64,000 nt of DNA from Providencia sneebia DSM 19967 (GCF_000314895.2 NZ_CM001773.1:1838310-1902309); one strand, 5' to 3'; shown: positions 49,245-60,254, counted from the stretch's first letter. The notes: generated by a model from the sequence alone, not told the origin. A program made the numbers and translations.

Positions 49245-49770
49245 TTGCTAATACCTCGATTTGGTTAATAATGTCGTTTAATTGATGTGTGCGATGACGA
49301 GCACAAATCTTGGCTTCTTTCTCACAAACTAAACAGCGCCTAGGGGGAAGGTTGAGATCAGAACGTGAATATTGTTGTCCATTGGCATCAAAAACATCAA
49401 AATCCCACAAACGACCTACTGAATATAATTCTTCAGATTCAATAAGTGCCTTTTTGACCTCAATAGCATCCGCATCAACAGCAACCAAACATTCTGGTCC
49501 TGTCGCTAAAGCGAAAGATTGTTGTGCTAAAAGTACCCACTGCCTATTTTGTGCAATCTGATTAAGCGCATTTAAACCCTGATTAAATACTTGTCTAACA
49601 AGAGAGCTGTCTTTGACAGGTCCTGGATACACGACAGTAAATGAAATGAGGGTTACCTGATGGAGACCAATCCATTCTTGCTGGCGAGCTTGGCGATTGT
49701 CGCGGCTTTCTAGCAATTCAGGTAAAGATATTTCAGTTTGTTCTACGGTATCAGGCAGTGGGTAAAACAT
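49225..49770 (-). CDS. citX: Apo-citrate lyase phosphoribosyl-dephospho-CoA transferase CitX
   Basis: CitX attaches the prosthetic group to the acyl carrier subunit CitD. ATG 49770 (GGAG seven bases upstream) gives 181 residues, the normal length. Motifs: LLESRDNRQARQQEWIGLHQ, GRLWDFDVFD and RRCLVCEKEAKICARHRTHQ, the last carrying conserved cysteines and histidine. Confidence 0.95.
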   Translation of the reverse strand: MFYPLPDTVEQTEISLPELLESRDNRQARQQEWIGLHQVTLISFTVVYPGPVKDSSLVRQVFNQGLNALNQIAQNRQWVLLAQQSFALATGPECLVAVDADAIEVKKALIESEELYSVGRLWDFDVFDANGQQYSRSDLNLPPRRCLVCEKEAKICARHRTHQLNDIINQIEVLANASDHG

Positions 49771-49774
49771 GGTG

Positions 49775-51301
49775 TTACTCCTTGATTTGATGCACGACAT
49801 CAATCACTGAGCCATCGCGATAACGCACCACAGCGACAACTTTATCTGTAAACTCAATTGGATTTGGTTTACCTGTGAGCAATTCAGCTCGTTCACGCAA
49901 CCAGTCAATGGATACAACCTTAATTCCTTGACTTTCCAATTGTTGTTTCAGTTCAGGGCGTGCAGGGTTAACTGCAATACCATGATCAGTGACTAAAATA
50001 TCGACACTCGAACCCGGAGTGACACAGGTAATGACTTCGTCAACCAGTGTTGGAATACGGCCGCGAACTAATGGTGCTACGATGATAGACAATTTAGAGG
50101 CAACTGCGGTATCACTATGACCACCAGAAGCGCCGCGAATAACACCATCTGAACCTGTTAACACATTGACATTAAAGTTTTTATCAATTTCAAGAGCACT
50201 CAACACCACGACATCTAACATATCAACAGATGCACCTTTAGAGTCATAGCATGCATATTGATTGGCACTGATTTCAATGTGATTTGGGTTACGGGCTAAT
50301 GACATAGCCGCAGCTCTATCAAAACTTTGTACATCAAGAAGTTTGCGGATAAAGCCTTTTTCATGTAAATCGACAATCGTGGATGTGATGCCGCCAAGTG
50401 CGAAATCAGCGGTAATGTCGTGACGACGCATTTTATCTTCAAGGAAACGGGTGACGGCTAAAGATGCGCCACCAGTCCCAGTTTGTAAAGAGAAACCTTC
50501 TTTGAAATAGCCTGATTTTTCAATAACATCAGCAGCAGTTCTCGCGATCAATAATTCGCGTGGGTTTGACGTCATACGGGTTGCATCAGCCCCGATTTTA
50601 TCTGCATCACCAACACGTTTAACTTTAACAATATAATCGACTTCATCTTGTTTGATGCTTGCAGGATTATGCGGATAAGTGAGTAGCTCTTCCGTCAACA
50701 TAACAACTTTATTTGCCGTTTCAGCATCAATTTTTGCATAACCTAAAGAACCGCAACTCGCTTCACCCGTATAGCCATTTGCATTACCAAATTCATCGCA
50801 AGCTGGAACCCCAATAAAAGCAACATCAATTTTAATTTCACCGCTGTGAATTAAATTAACGCGTCCACCATGAGAGTGAATTTGTACAGGTTCTTCTAAT
50901 TCACCACGAGAAATTGCTTCAGCAAGCGCTCCCCGGATACCTGAAGTATAAATTTTACGAACGACACCATGGCGGATATGCTCAACTAAAGGAGAGTGGC
51001 AACCACTTAATGAGCTAGATGCTAAGGTTAAATTACGGATACCCATATCAGCTATTACTTGCATAACCATATTGACGGTTAAGTCACCACCACGAAATGC
51101 GTGATGAAATGAAATGGTCATACCGTCTTTCAAGCCTGAGCGGCGAATAGCAGTTTGTAAATCGTCACAAAGTTTACGATTTCTTGGTTTTTGTACTTGT
51201 TGCTGTATTTTACCAATATCTTTAAATGGACGAGCGGACTCATCTTTTACAGGATCTATATAGGCTGATACGCGAGCCTGGCGCTGTGTCATATTTGTCA
51301 T
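49775..51301 (-). CDS. citF: Citrate lyase alpha subunit CitF
   Basis: CitF transfers citrate onto the acyl carrier in place of acetate (acetyl-ACP:citrate ACP transferase). ATG 51301, with GAGG eight bases upstream, gives 508 residues (510 in E. coli); a TTG at 51307 is the alternative. The match to E. coli CitF is very close throughout, for example ISFHHAFRGGDLTVNMVMQV, IHSHGGRVNLIHSGE and the ending YRDGSVIDVVHQIKE. Confidence 0.97.
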   Translation of the reverse strand: MTNMTQRQARVSAYIDPVKDESARPFKDIGKIQQQVQKPRNRKLCDDLQTAIRRSGLKDGMTISFHHAFRGGDLTVNMVMQVIADMGIRNLTLASSSLSGCHSPLVEHIRHGVVRKIYTSGIRGALAEAISRGELEEPVQIHSHGGRVNLIHSGEIKIDVAFIGVPACDEFGNANGYTGEASCGSLGYAKIDAETANKVVMLTEELLTYPHNPASIKQDEVDYIVKVKRVGDADKIGADATRMTSNPRELLIARTAADVIEKSGYFKEGFSLQTGTGGASLAVTRFLEDKMRRHDITADFALGGITSTIVDLHEKGFIRKLLDVQSFDRAAAMSLARNPNHIEISANQYACYDSKGASVDMLDVVVLSALEIDKNFNVNVLTGSDGVIRGASGGHSDTAVASKLSIIVAPLVRGRIPTLVDEVITCVTPGSSVDILVTDHGIAVNPARPELKQQLESQGIKVVSIDWLRERAELLTGKPNPIEFTDKVVAVVRYRDGSVIDVVHQIKE

Positions 51302-51311
51302 CTTCAATGCC

Positions 51312-52208
51312 TCACTCTTCCCGAATTCCAGATAATGCAGCGCGAGATAAAACTAAGCGTGCTCTATCAATCACTGGGCCATCAACCATTTTCCCATTTA
51401 AGGAAACGACGCCACGACCTTCTTGTTCTGCTGCATTCGCGGCATCAACAACGCGTTGTGCATGGTCAACTTCTTTTTGAGTTGGTGCGTATAAATTGTG
51501 TAGCAGCTCAATTTGACGAGGGTTAATCAAAGATTTGCCATCAAAACCAAGTTGTTTAATATGAGCAGCTTCTTTTAAAAAGCCTTCTTCATTATTTGCG
51601 TCAGAATAGACGGTATCAAACGCTTGGATCCCGGCAGAGCGTGCAGCTTGTAAAATGGCGCAGCGAGCATAGAGGAGTTCAATGCCTTCTGGAGACCGCT
51701 CGGTGCGCAAATTGCGGACATAGTCCTCGGCACCTAATGCGATGCCTATTAATCTTGGGGATGAATGCGCTATATTCACCGCTTGTGTGATACCCATTGG
51801 AGATTCAATTGCTGCGAGTAATCCAGTACTACCTTCTTCTCTGCCACAACTTTTCTCAATGCGTAAAATTTCATTTTCAATATCAATAACATCTTGTGCA
51901 GTATCTGTTTTAGGTAAGCGGACAATATCTGCACCACCGCGTACAACTGCTTCTAAATCGGCAATACCAAATTCAGAATCTAATGCATTAACGCGTACAA
52001 CGGTTTCAATATCTTTATATAAAGGATGTTGCAATGCGTGATAGACCAGTCTACGTGCTGTATCTTTTTCTCTTAATGTGACGGAATCTTCTAAGTCAAA
52101 CATCAAAGCATCTGCTTTATAAATAAAGGAGTTACTTAGCATCGCTGCATTTGAACCTGGTACGAATAACATACTGCGACGAGTGCGTTTTTTTCTTTCC
52201 GGTGTCAT
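51312..52208 (-). CDS. citE: Citrate lyase beta subunit CitE
   Basis: CitE cleaves citryl-ACP into oxaloacetate and acetyl-ACP. ATG 52208 overlaps the last base of the citD stop and follows GGAGG; it gives 298 residues (302 in E. coli). Conserved features: [26 protein letters not shown] (acidic Mg2+ site), [26 protein letters not shown] and [15 protein letters not shown]. Confidence 0.96.
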   Translation of the reverse strand: MTPERKKRTRRSMLFVPGSNAAMLSNSFIYKADALMFDLEDSVTLREKDTARRLVYHALQHPLYKDIETVVRVNALDSEFGIADLEAVVRGGADIVRLPKTDTAQDVIDIENEILRIEKSCGREEGSTGLLAAIESPMGITQAVNIAHSSPRLIGIALGAEDYVRNLRTERSPEGIELLYARCAILQAARSAGIQAFDTVYSDANNEEGFLKEAAHIKQLGFDGKSLINPRQIELLHNLYAPTQKEVDHAQRVVDAANAAEQEGRGVVSLNGKMVDGPVIDRARLVLSRAALSGIREE

Positions 52209-52504
52209 TATTTTTCCTCCCATGGCAGTGCTGTAATATCACAAGCACGCGCAAGCAAGGCTTCAAGACGCGCTCTGAGTACACATTCTAGTGCGCCTTT
52301 ATCATCAACAATGATTTCAGCACCTTCTATTTGATACTGCTTAACCAGTTCGAGTACAACTTGCTCTATTGCGTCACCAAATTGTTTTTCAACACTACTT
52401 GATATTTGTATTGAGACTTCTTGAGAATCTTCTAATGGTTCTATTCGAACCATGACATCACTTGATTCAAGTGTGCCTGCCACTGCTGCATGGAGTATTT
52501 TCAT
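52208..52504 (-). CDS. citD: Citrate lyase acyl carrier protein CitD (gamma subunit)
   Basis: CitD carries the dephospho-CoA-derived prosthetic group. The 98-residue length equals that of E. coli CitD. The modified serine should be Ser14 or Ser15 in [15 protein letters not shown]; the family modifies the serine of SSD. It overlaps citC by four bases and citE by one base, so the genes are translationally coupled. Confidence 0.95.
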   Translation of the reverse strand: MKILHAAVAGTLESSDVMVRIEPLEDSQEVSIQISSSVEKQFGDAIEQVVLELVKQYQIEGAEIIVDDKGALECVLRARLEALLARACDITALPWEEK

Positions 52505-53577
52505 AGTTCACCTGTAACTAATTCAGAATTTTCAGGGCGGTGAGAAGCCGATGAAGAACGGGAAGCAAGCATATTTTCTAAATAGTGGAAAGTTGCTTCG
52601 GGTACAATCGGTTTGATTGCCGCGAGATCTTTTTTAGCGAGTAGCCGACGAACTTGAGAAGCGGAAACCGCTACGCCGTCGTGGACCATTCGTGGTAATT
52701 CAACTAATTCGATAGGCGGATAACTCAGTTGATCTGTTTCGAGCCAAAAGCGCATGTCTTGGTTATATTGGTTAGTGACTTTGCAAAATGGCTCAGTTCC
52801 GACGAAACGATGGGTAATTCCAAGTGCCGGAGCGATATATTGACGAAAGATTTTAATATCAATTTCGGTATAACAATTATCAACAACTGCTTTATCTTTG
52901 ATGAAATAACAAGGGAATGTTGCTCTGGAGATAATATATTCAGAGCCTTTATGAATCGTTAAATTTTCGATTCCCTTAGTGCCAGCTTCAATTAATTCAA
53001 GGCGGACACTATATGGAAAACGAGAAGTATCTTCTTTGACAACAAACAAATGCAACCAGTCGCAGGCTTTTGCGGCTTGCTCGATTAAATAGCGATGGCC
53101 AAGTGTGAATGGGTTAGCATTCATGACAATAGAACCAATTTTTTTGCCATCTTTACGTGTTGCTTTTAAACTTTTAATATAGCGCTTTAAATAACAGCAG
53201 CTATTTTCCATTAACACCATAATATTAGGAACGGTTGCTAATGTATGGAAACCACATTGCTCAAATAAACTTTCATTTTGAGTTTTAGTATAAATAAATA
53301 AATGTGTCGTATTATTTTCATAAGCTAAATTAACTAACTCAGTTGCTAATTTTAATGCAAGACCTTCACCTCTTACATCGTCGCTAATTGCCACACATTT
53401 AATAACGTTTTTTGCTAGGCCACCACATGCAATTAATTTATCATTACGTGTAATAGTAATAAAAACGTCAATACTAGAATCAATATCGAGGTTGTTCTCT
53501 TTTAAAAACTGAGATATTTCAGCGAGTTTTCTGTTCTCATGACGTTTTACATGATTAAACGTTATGTTTTCGAACAT
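52501..53577 (-). CDS. citC: [Citrate (pro-3S)-lyase] ligase CitC
   Basis: CitC acetylates the prosthetic group with acetate and ATP and so activates citrate lyase. ATG 53577 (AGGA seven bases upstream) gives 358 residues and the start [12 protein letters not shown], parallel to E. coli. An N-terminal GNAT-like part ([20 protein letters not shown]) precedes the nucleotidyltransferase domain with [20 protein letters not shown]. First gene of the cit operon, divergent from citA. Confidence 0.95.
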   Translation of the reverse strand: MFENITFNHVKRHENRKLAEISQFLKENNLDIDSSIDVFITITRNDKLIACGGLAKNVIKCVAISDDVRGEGLALKLATELVNLAYENNTTHLFIYTKTQNESLFEQCGFHTLATVPNIMVLMENSCCYLKRYIKSLKATRKDGKKIGSIVMNANPFTLGHRYLIEQAAKACDWLHLFVVKEDTSRFPYSVRLELIEAGTKGIENLTIHKGSEYIISRATFPCYFIKDKAVVDNCYTEIDIKIFRQYIAPALGITHRFVGTEPFCKVTNQYNQDMRFWLETDQLSYPPIELVELPRMVHDGVAVSASQVRRLLAKKDLAAIKPIVPEATFHYLENMLASRSSSASHRPENSELVTGEL

Positions 53578-53934
53578 ATTAGTATCCTGCATCTCATATA
53601 GAGATGTTTTTAAGTTGTTACTAATGTTAAAGTTAATTAAATAAAATTCTTATTAAATAACAAATTAGTATTTTATTTAATTCTCCTTTTCAATACTTAT
53701 ATTAAAGATTATTTAATTATTATATTTGACCTGTTTCATGTTTCTATTATGAGTTTGTATTTGTTTAATGGTTTTAAAGTTTTTAATTGTGATATATGTA
53801 TTTTATCTTTTGGTTTTAATGTGTTTAATTATTAATATGTATCTTATTAGCAGACTTAATGCGTAAAATGTGGATAATATCAGGATAATTTGGTTAACAA
53901 ATTTTTTACTTTTCATGGGGTAACAGGATATAAG
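53578..53934. promoter_or_regulatory. citC-citA divergent control region
   Basis: A 357-base, extremely AT-rich gap between the divergent citC operon and citAB. The regulator CitB is expected to bind here by analogy with Klebsiella and E. coli. I could not define individual operator sites by eye. Confidence 0.5.
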
Positions 53935-55572
53935 ATGAAAAAAGAGTTCCAGCAATTTCCTCTAAGAAAAGGTTATCCCATCTCTTTCTCGGTACGAGTC
54001 TTCCTTCTTTTATTACTCGTATCCGTTGTTTTGACCTTAAGTTTAGGAAAATATTTTACTGACACGGCTGAAAATCGCTTGATGGCAAACATTCGATCTC
54101 TTGCGATGAGCCAAGCTAAATTGATTGCATCAATGGATGGTGTTGTTCAATCAGTCAAAAATAAAGATATTCAAAAACTAAAAGGTATTGCGGATAAACT
54201 GAACCAAGATTCCAATTATGATTATGTGGTGATCGGGGATGAAAATTCCATGCGCTTATATCATCCTAATGAAGAAAAGGTTGGGATGATGATGCAATGG
54301 AATAAACCGGGAGCATTAGAACGCGGTGAAAGCTATTTTATTGGCGGTGAGGGTTCTATTGGTAATGCGATGCGTGCAAAAACGCCTATTTTTGATGAAA
54401 CAGGCAAAATAATTGGTGTCGTCTCTATTGGTTACCTTACTAATAAAATTGAAATGTCGCGCAGTGAGCTATTTGCGCAAACAGGGGCGACTTTCTTTGG
54501 TGTTTTAGTTATTTTATTATTGTTATCATGGGCATTTTCGCGGCTCATTCAACGCCAAATGTTAGGCATGGAACCCGAACAAATTACGCAAATGGTCATC
54601 GTTCAAAAGGGGATTTTTGAAGCCGTTTTTGAAGGTATAATAGCCGTGGATTGTAATGGAAAAATTATAAGCATTAACCATAATGCCCGTAAAATGCTTG
54701 CATTGGCTGAACGTTCAAACCAATTAATTGGTCAATCAGTCGTTGATTTAATTTCGCCAAATCACTTTTTCACTGATGATCTAGCAATTACCCAACATGA
54801 TGTCATTTGCTCTTTCAATGGGCTAAATGTCATTGCTAACCGAGTTGCATTGTTTGACGACAAATATTTGTTGGGTGCTGTTATTAGCTTTCGTAGCCAA
54901 AATGATATTGAATCACTGAATTCTCAATTGACACAAGTTCGTCAATACGTCGAAAATTTACGAACTTTGCGTCATGAACATCTTAATTGGATGTCTACAT
55001 TAAGTGGACTTCTCCAAATGAAAGAATACGACCAAGCTTTGGCGATGATTAAAGGAGAATCTGAGTCACAACAACAATTAATTGATGCGCTACGGCAGCA
55101 ATTTACAGATAAACAAGTAGCGGGTTTACTGTTTGGCAAATACCATAGAGCGCGTGAACTTGGGTTACGACTAAAATTCACTGAAGGTAGTCAATTAAAA
55201 CAACTACCACCACAATTGAGCAGCACTGAGTTTTGTGCAATTTTAGGCAATCTTCTTGATAATGCTTTTGAAGCAAGCTTACAAAAGAGTGAAGGTGATG
55301 GTTTAATTGAGCTTTATCTTTCTGATGAAAGTGATGAGTTTGTTATTGAAGTCGCTGACCAGGGATGTGGTTTTTCTGATGAGATGAAAAACAAATGGCA
55401 GGAAAGGGGCGTGACAACAAAAAAAGATCAGTCTGATGCGCATGGCATTGGGTTATATCTTGTAGCCTCATATGTGAAGCGGTGTAATGGCGTGATTATT
55501 ATTGAAGATAATCAACCACACGGTACTCTATTTTCTATTTTTATTCCAAAAGTGATGATACAAAATGATTAA
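53935..55572 (+). CDS. citA: Citrate sensor histidine kinase CitA (DpiB)
   Basis: A membrane sensor kinase of the CitA/DcuS family. ATG 53935 with AGGA upstream gives 545 residues; an in-frame TTG 15 codons upstream lacks a ribosome binding site. Order: helix (about 17-36), periplasmic citrate-binding PAS domain with VVIGDENSMRLYHPNEEKVG and VVSIGYLT, second helix (about 179-198), cytoplasmic PAS, the kinase H-box LRTLRHEHLNWMSTLSGLLQ, N-box ILGNLLDNAFEA and G-box VADQGCGFSD. It overlaps citB by eight bases. Confidence 0.94.
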   Translation: MKKEFQQFPLRKGYPISFSVRVFLLLLLVSVVLTLSLGKYFTDTAENRLMANIRSLAMSQAKLIASMDGVVQSVKNKDIQKLKGIADKLNQDSNYDYVVIGDENSMRLYHPNEEKVGMMMQWNKPGALERGESYFIGGEGSIGNAMRAKTPIFDETGKIIGVVSIGYLTNKIEMSRSELFAQTGATFFGVLVILLLLSWAFSRLIQRQMLGMEPEQITQMVIVQKGIFEAVFEGIIAVDCNGKIISINHNARKMLALAERSNQLIGQSVVDLISPNHFFTDDLAITQHDVICSFNGLNVIANRVALFDDKYLLGAVISFRSQNDIESLNSQLTQVRQYVENLRTLRHEHLNWMSTLSGLLQMKEYDQALAMIKGESESQQQLIDALRQQFTDKQVAGLLFGKYHRARELGLRLKFTEGSQLKQLPPQLSSTEFCAILGNLLDNAFEASLQKSEGDGLIELYLSDESDEFVIEVADQGCGFSDEMKNKWQERGVTTKKDQSDAHGIGLYLVASYVKRCNGVIIIEDNQPHGTLFSIFIPKVMIQND

Positions 55573-56251
55573 GATAAAAATCCTCATTGTGGAAGATGAA
55601 TTACTCTTAGCAGAAATGCATGGGGAGTATATTAAATCTTATCCTGCTTGCGATAAAGTCTGGGTTGCAGGCGATCTTGCTCAAGCCCGCAAAATGATTG
55701 AATATATGAAGCCAGATTTAATTCTGCTTGATAACTATTTACCTGATGGTAAAGGTATTGATTTAGTTCATGAGCTGATTTCAGAAAAAAATACCGCAGA
55801 TATTGTCTTTACAACAGCGGCTAGCGATATGGAAACAGTCTCAGAAGCGATCCGTTTAGGTGTTTTTGATTATCTTGTTAAACCCATTGCTTATGAACGT
55901 TTAGGGCAAACATTAGACCGCTATATTCAACGTAAAACGGTGTTACAGGCGAATGAAAGCACAAGTCAAAGTCAAATTGATGATATGTTTAACACTTATG
56001 CGCGTGGTGAAGTAAAAGAAGAACTCCCCACGGGTATTGATACCTTAACGCTTGAAAAGGTGCTTTCGTTATTTGCACAACCCAATGCAGAATATACAGC
56101 TGAAACCATTGCTGAGACAATCAAACTGAGCCGCACGACAGCTCGCCGTTATCTTGAATATTGTTTAGCACAGCATCGAATTGAAGCTGAAATTGCTTAC
56201 GGCAAAGTAGGGCGCCCACAAAGAATATATCGTGCGGTTAAAAAAACGTAA
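55565..56251 (+). CDS. citB: Citrate response regulator CitB (DpiA)
   Basis: The partner of CitA, 228 residues (226 in E. coli DpiA). The receiver domain has KILIVEDELLLAEMHGEYI, the phospho-acceptor aspartate in PDLILLDNYLPDG (about residue 57), the threonine/alanine region FTTAASD and the lysine in DYLVKPIAYERL. The C-terminal DNA-binding part reads AETIAETIKLSRTTARRYLE. It should activate the divergent cit operon when citrate is present and oxygen is low. Confidence 0.95.
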   Translation: MIKIKILIVEDELLLAEMHGEYIKSYPACDKVWVAGDLAQARKMIEYMKPDLILLDNYLPDGKGIDLVHELISEKNTADIVFTTAASDMETVSEAIRLGVFDYLVKPIAYERLGQTLDRYIQRKTVLQANESTSQSQIDDMFNTYARGEVKEELPTGIDTLTLEKVLSLFAQPNAEYTAETIAETIKLSRTTARRYLEYCLAQHRIEAEIAYGKVGRPQRIYRAVKKT

Positions 56252-56397
56252 CTATGAAGGGCTATTTACTTTCATGAAATGCTTTTTATTTTACGTGATA
56301 AATGAAAAGCAACCATAAATCGTAAATGGCCCATTGTAATAATTGGCTTAATATGACTATTGTAATTTAATTAAGCCTACGTTATTCAGTGTGTTAA

Positions 56398-57429
56398 TTA
56401 TTGCTTTGTATTATTCTCTAGGATCTGCACTTTCTTTTTAGCTCGCTCATGGCCTTGTGTAGCAGCTAATTTATACCATTTCAATGCTTGTTTATCACTT
56501 TGTGTTACACCCATGCCGTATTGATAACAAGCTCCACTTGCATATTGTGCATCAGGGCTACCGTGTTGTGCGGCACTGATAAACCAACGGCAAGCTGTCG
56601 CTTGATCAGCAGGTATTCCGTCACCTCGGGCATATATCAGTGCAAGATTAAATTGTGCAGATATTTCACCTTGTTCGGCAGAAAGTGTGAGCCATTTTAT
56701 TGCGGTTTGAACATCTTTTTTGCCACCTTGTCCATGCAGATATAACATACCCAAACTATTTTGAGCCGGCGAGAATCCTAATTGGGCTGAACGAGAAAAA
56801 TATTGGTAAGCTTGCTGATAATTAACCTCATCATACATGCCTGTGGCGGCTTGATATCCCAATAAATAAAGGGCTTGTGGATTGTTGTTTTCAGCTAATG
56901 ATAAATAAATTTTTTGCGCTTTTTGTTGATCTTTTTTAGTTGTAATCCCTTTTTCATACCAATAAGCAAGCATTAGCTCTGCGGGCTGAAAATGTTGTGC
57001 GGCAGCTTTTTCTAACCAATCTTGAGCTTGTTGCTCATTTTTGGTTAAAAGATTATTAATTCCTGACAAAGTATATTCAGCCATATTCATTTGACCGAGT
57101 GGGTCACCTGCATCTGCGGCTTGTTTCATCCAGTACAACATTTGTGCATTATCTTTTTTCACACCATGACCTTGCTGGTATAAAAGTGCAAGATTAATTT
57201 GTGCTTTAGTAAATCCCTTTTCAGCCGCTTGCTGATACCACTTAACCGCCTCAGTCATCTTATTTTCAGACTGATATAGCATTGCGAGATTAAACTGAGC
57301 TTCTGTCTGCCCCGATTCTGCTTGTGTGATCCATTTTTGTTTATCTTGCTCTGTTAATGCCGTTTCAGCGTAAGAAATATGCCCAATCGCATTAATCACG
57401 ATAAATAATAACAAGAGATACTTTTTCAC
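56398..57429 (-). CDS. Exported Sel1-repeat protein
   Basis: A periplasmic or secreted solenoid protein for protein-protein contact. GTG 57429 with AAAGGA six bases upstream gives 343 residues and a normal signal peptide (MKKYLLLLFIVINAIGHISY, cleavage after YA); the ATG two codons earlier has no usable spacing. About eight Sel1 repeats of 36 residues follow, with the pattern AEKGFTKAQINLALLYQQGH, GDPLGQMNMAEY, GFSPAQNSLGMLYLHGQGG and GSPDAQYASGACYQYGMGV. Partner and role are unknown. Confidence 0.92.
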   Translation of the reverse strand: MKKYLLLLFIVINAIGHISYAETALTEQDKQKWITQAESGQTEAQFNLAMLYQSENKMTEAVKWYQQAAEKGFTKAQINLALLYQQGHGVKKDNAQMLYWMKQAADAGDPLGQMNMAEYTLSGINNLLTKNEQQAQDWLEKAAAQHFQPAELMLAYWYEKGITTKKDQQKAQKIYLSLAENNNPQALYLLGYQAATGMYDEVNYQQAYQYFSRSAQLGFSPAQNSLGMLYLHGQGGKKDVQTAIKWLTLSAEQGEISAQFNLALIYARGDGIPADQATACRWFISAAQHGSPDAQYASGACYQYGMGVTQSDKQALKWYKLAATQGHERAKKKVQILENNTKQ

Positions 57430-57706
57430 TCGCATTCCTTTTGTGATCGCGTTTTATAACAACTCAATATGATAAGTTAAACGTGAACATTATTTTCTGA
57501 TTGAGTAACAAAAAATGTTAATTTATGCTAAAAATAGTGTTCATGAATACATTTAAATCTAAAAAATAGCTATGTTAACTTTCTTTTTATCTAAGGTAAC
57601 GGGCAAACTTCATTAAAGCAATTACCAAAAATGCACTTTAGCTGTACAGTCAAATTTTGCTCATTTTTATTTAATTAGCTTATTAAAAAATAATTATAAA
57701 AAACTT

Positions 57707-57808
57707 ATGAACTTTTTCGCAGTAGGTGTAGTCTTAGTAATAAGTATATTCTTGTTTGCCTGCGTGAACATTCATATATTTACCCTCATCATTCATTTCT
57801 TTACGTGA
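57707..57808 (+). CDS. Possible 33-residue membrane peptide
   Basis: ATG 57707 opens a 33-codon frame, MNFFAVGVVLVISIFLFACV plus NIHIFTLIIHFFT, hydrophobic nearly end to end. Its base composition is less AT-rich than its surroundings. There is no good ribosome binding site, and it is followed after 90 bases by a strong terminator. Many enterobacterial small membrane proteins look like this, but chance is a real alternative. Confidence 0.3.
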   Translation: MNFFAVGVVLVISIFLFACVNIHIFTLIIHFFT

Positions 57809-57899
57809 AGTAATGCAATAATGCAACTATAGTAGTGATTGATAGTAATGATTTTTCAAGGTCATGAACTCATGAATATCCTTAAATAGAATGCATTAT

Positions 57900-57928
57900 G
57901 CCCAGTTGATTAACTGGGCTTTTTTTTA
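57900..57928 (+). terminator. Strong orphan intrinsic terminator
   Basis: GCCCAGTT (57900-57907) and AACTGGGC (57912-57919) form a perfect eight-base stem with a four-base loop, followed by eight T. It ends a plus-strand transcript whose gene I cannot identify: the nearest upstream plus-strand gene is citB, 1.6 kb away with an opposed gene between. Confidence 0.9.
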
Positions 57929-58633
57929 TCCAAATTTTATGGGATAAGCCAAATAATTGACTTTGTTTATCCGAAATTCGGTAATAAAAGATTAGATATT
58001 CACTTAATATGCATAGTTAATGTTCTGGCTATATTGGGATTTTAAGAGCAAATGACTCCAATAGAATATTCTGACTTTTTATTTTGTGTTTGCATAAAAC
58101 ACTAAATAAGTCTGTTAAATATTCAAATTATATAAAAGTAAACACAATGAATAATTTTTGATACTTATTCTTTAAAAGAAAATAATGAACTTAACATTTA
58201 TATAACGTACAGATTATCTATGCAGAGTAATATTAACTGAATCTAACTAAAAAAAGGAATGATGCCACAATATCAAACTATCCTTTTAATAATTAATACT
58301 AGCTAAATCTTTATTTTTGGTGCATAAATAGCGTATATTGCTGAAATGATTTTCGCATTATTAACAGAATTTATACCTAATAATGCTGAATAAATAATCA
58401 ATTATGCTTTAACTCTTTGAATTTTATGTTTGTGATTCGTCAATCTTACTAAGACGGTAATATTGATTTCAAAGAAGGATGTGGTGGAAATTAAAGTTCG
58501 GTAACTCAAATTCTTACATCTGAAATAATTGAATATATAAACTTTAATTCTTGAGACTATAACTATGCTGAGAGTACAAACAGTACTCCGTTTTATGTTT
58601 TTATTTATGTACAGGTTGTCATAGAGGTAACTA

Positions 58634-60106
58634 GTGTCCGCAACTAACAACAATAAAGAGGAAGTCAGTCTTAACGCGTTTAAGCAGCCTCGCTCGTTCT
58701 ATTTAATCTTTTCTATCGAACTCTGGGAACGCTTCGGTTATTACGGCCTCCAGGGGATCCTCCCAATCTATCTTAGCCAAGTTCTGGGAATGTCAGAAAC
58801 AGAATCCATCACTCTGTTCTCGGCTTTCGCTGCCTTAGTTTACGGCTTTGTCGCCATCGGTGGTTGGTTAGGAGATAAAATATTAGGAACTAAACGTGTA
58901 ATTGTTCTCGGCACGTTGGTTCTTATCGCAGGTTATGCTTTAGTCGCTTATTCTGATCATGATGTTTCCTTGGTGTATGTTGGTCTTGCAACGATAGCGG
59001 TAGGTAATGGTTTGTTTAAAGCAAACCCGTCATCATTACTCTCCACTTGTTACGATAAAGATGATCCGCGTTTAGATGGTGCATTTACGATGTACTACAT
59101 GGCGGTTAACATTGGTTCATTCTTCTCCATGTTAGCAACGCCTTGGTTAGCAAAACATTACGGTTGGGATATTGCCTTCTCACTCAGCGTAGTGGGATTA
59201 GTTATTACTCTCATCAACTTCTTTATGTGTAAGCGCTGGGTTTCAAACCATGGTTCTAAACCTGACTTTGCGCCAATGGTTATCTCAAAATTAATTGCTA
59301 CACTCGTGGGTGTTGTTGCATTGGTAACCATTTCAACTTGGTTACTGCACAACATGGATATTGCACGTGCAGCATTGGGGATTATTTCACTCGGTATCGT
59401 TATTATCTTTATTAAAGAAACGATTGCACTAAAAGGCACTGCACGTCGTCGTATGATTGTTGCACTGATCATGATGTTAGAAGCAATAGTATTCTTTGTT
59501 CTGTATAGTCAGATGCCAACCTCATTAAATTTCTTTGCATTGCATAATGTTGAACATGAAATTTTAGGATTTAGTGTTGAACCTGCTCAATATCAAGCAT
59601 TGAACCCTTTCTGGATCATTATTGGTAGTCCAATTCTTGCGGCAATCTATAACAAGATGGGCGACCATCTACCAATGCCACATAAATTTGCGATTGGTAT
59701 GCTACTTTGCTCAGCAGCCTTCTTGGTCTTGCCTTTAGGTGCTAAGTTTGCAAGTGATGCAGGTATTGTTTCCGTCAGCTGGCTAGTGATTTGTTACGGT
59801 TTCCAAAGTATTGGTGAATTGATGATCTCTGGGTTAGGGTTGGCGATGGTTGCTCAGCTTGTGCCACAGCGTCTGATGGGCTTCATCATGGGGTCTTGGT
59901 TCTTAACTAACTCTGCTGCTGCCTTTATTGCTGGTTATGTTGCTTCATTAGCCGCTGTACCGAAAGGTGATGTCATGAGTACGACAGAATCACTGGCTGT
60001 TTATAGCGATGTATTCCTAAAAATTGGTATTGTGACGGGTGTGATTGCTATTTTAATGGCTTTAACGGCACCAATGCTAAATCGCATGACATTAGAGCGC
60101 GAATAA
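58634..60106 (+). CDS. dtpA: Proton-dependent di/tripeptide permease DtpA
   Basis: A POT-family transporter for di- and tripeptides. The 490-residue protein begins at GTG 58634 (GAGGT seven bases upstream) and is close to E. coli DtpA (YdgR/TppB): [20 protein letters not shown], the POT motif [27 protein letters not shown] and [20 protein letters not shown]. About 14 helices. Its codons are richer in C and G than most neighbours at the 5' end, which suggests high expression rather than transfer. Confidence 0.95.
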   Translation: MSATNNNKEEVSLNAFKQPRSFYLIFSIELWERFGYYGLQGILPIYLSQVLGMSETESITLFSAFAALVYGFVAIGGWLGDKILGTKRVIVLGTLVLIAGYALVAYSDHDVSLVYVGLATIAVGNGLFKANPSSLLSTCYDKDDPRLDGAFTMYYMAVNIGSFFSMLATPWLAKHYGWDIAFSLSVVGLVITLINFFMCKRWVSNHGSKPDFAPMVISKLIATLVGVVALVTISTWLLHNMDIARAALGIISLGIVIIFIKETIALKGTARRRMIVALIMMLEAIVFFVLYSQMPTSLNFFALHNVEHEILGFSVEPAQYQALNPFWIIIGSPILAAIYNKMGDHLPMPHKFAIGMLLCSAAFLVLPLGAKFASDAGIVSVSWLVICYGFQSIGELMISGLGLAMVAQLVPQRLMGFIMGSWFLTNSAAAFIAGYVASLAAVPKGDVMSTTESLAVYSDVFLKIGIVTGVIAILMALTAPMLNRMTLERE

Positions 60107-60138
60107 TTCAGTTTGCTAGTTATAAATTTAGTGTAAAT

Positions 60139-60169
60139 AAAGCGGGAGAGTTATTTTCCCGCTTTATAT
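60139..60169 (+). terminator. Intrinsic terminator of dtpA
   Basis: AAAGCGGGA (60139-60147) and TCCCGCTTT (60157-60165) form a nine-base stem, followed by a short AT-rich tail. The same stem sequence recurs at 61443-61479. Confidence 0.7.
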
Positions 60170-60254
60170 TTGGTTCATTATTAAACTTGTGAAGTATACG
60201 CTGTGTTACCTATAAAATTTAAAACAATTAACATTACCAATATATTTTAATTTC

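Larger units (their letters stand above)
57430..58633. other. 1.2 kb gap before dtpA
   Basis: This is the longest stretch without an established gene. It holds a possible 33-residue frame (57707-57808) and a strong terminator (57900-57928) with no recognised gene. The remaining 700 bases before dtpA are AT-rich with no visible open frame of quality. The leader of dtpA and perhaps a small RNA lie here. Confidence 0.5.

Noticed and set aside
52729..52962. Plus-strand open frames inside the cit operon and the long ORFs opposite flhA, fliD and dtpA
   Set aside because: They are antisense shadows of well-conserved genes, with no ribosome binding sites and no recognisable products.
58402..58653. 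83-codon minus-strand frame upstream of dtpA
   Set aside because: It overlaps the dtpA start, is rich in random AT-derived residues and has no family resemblance.
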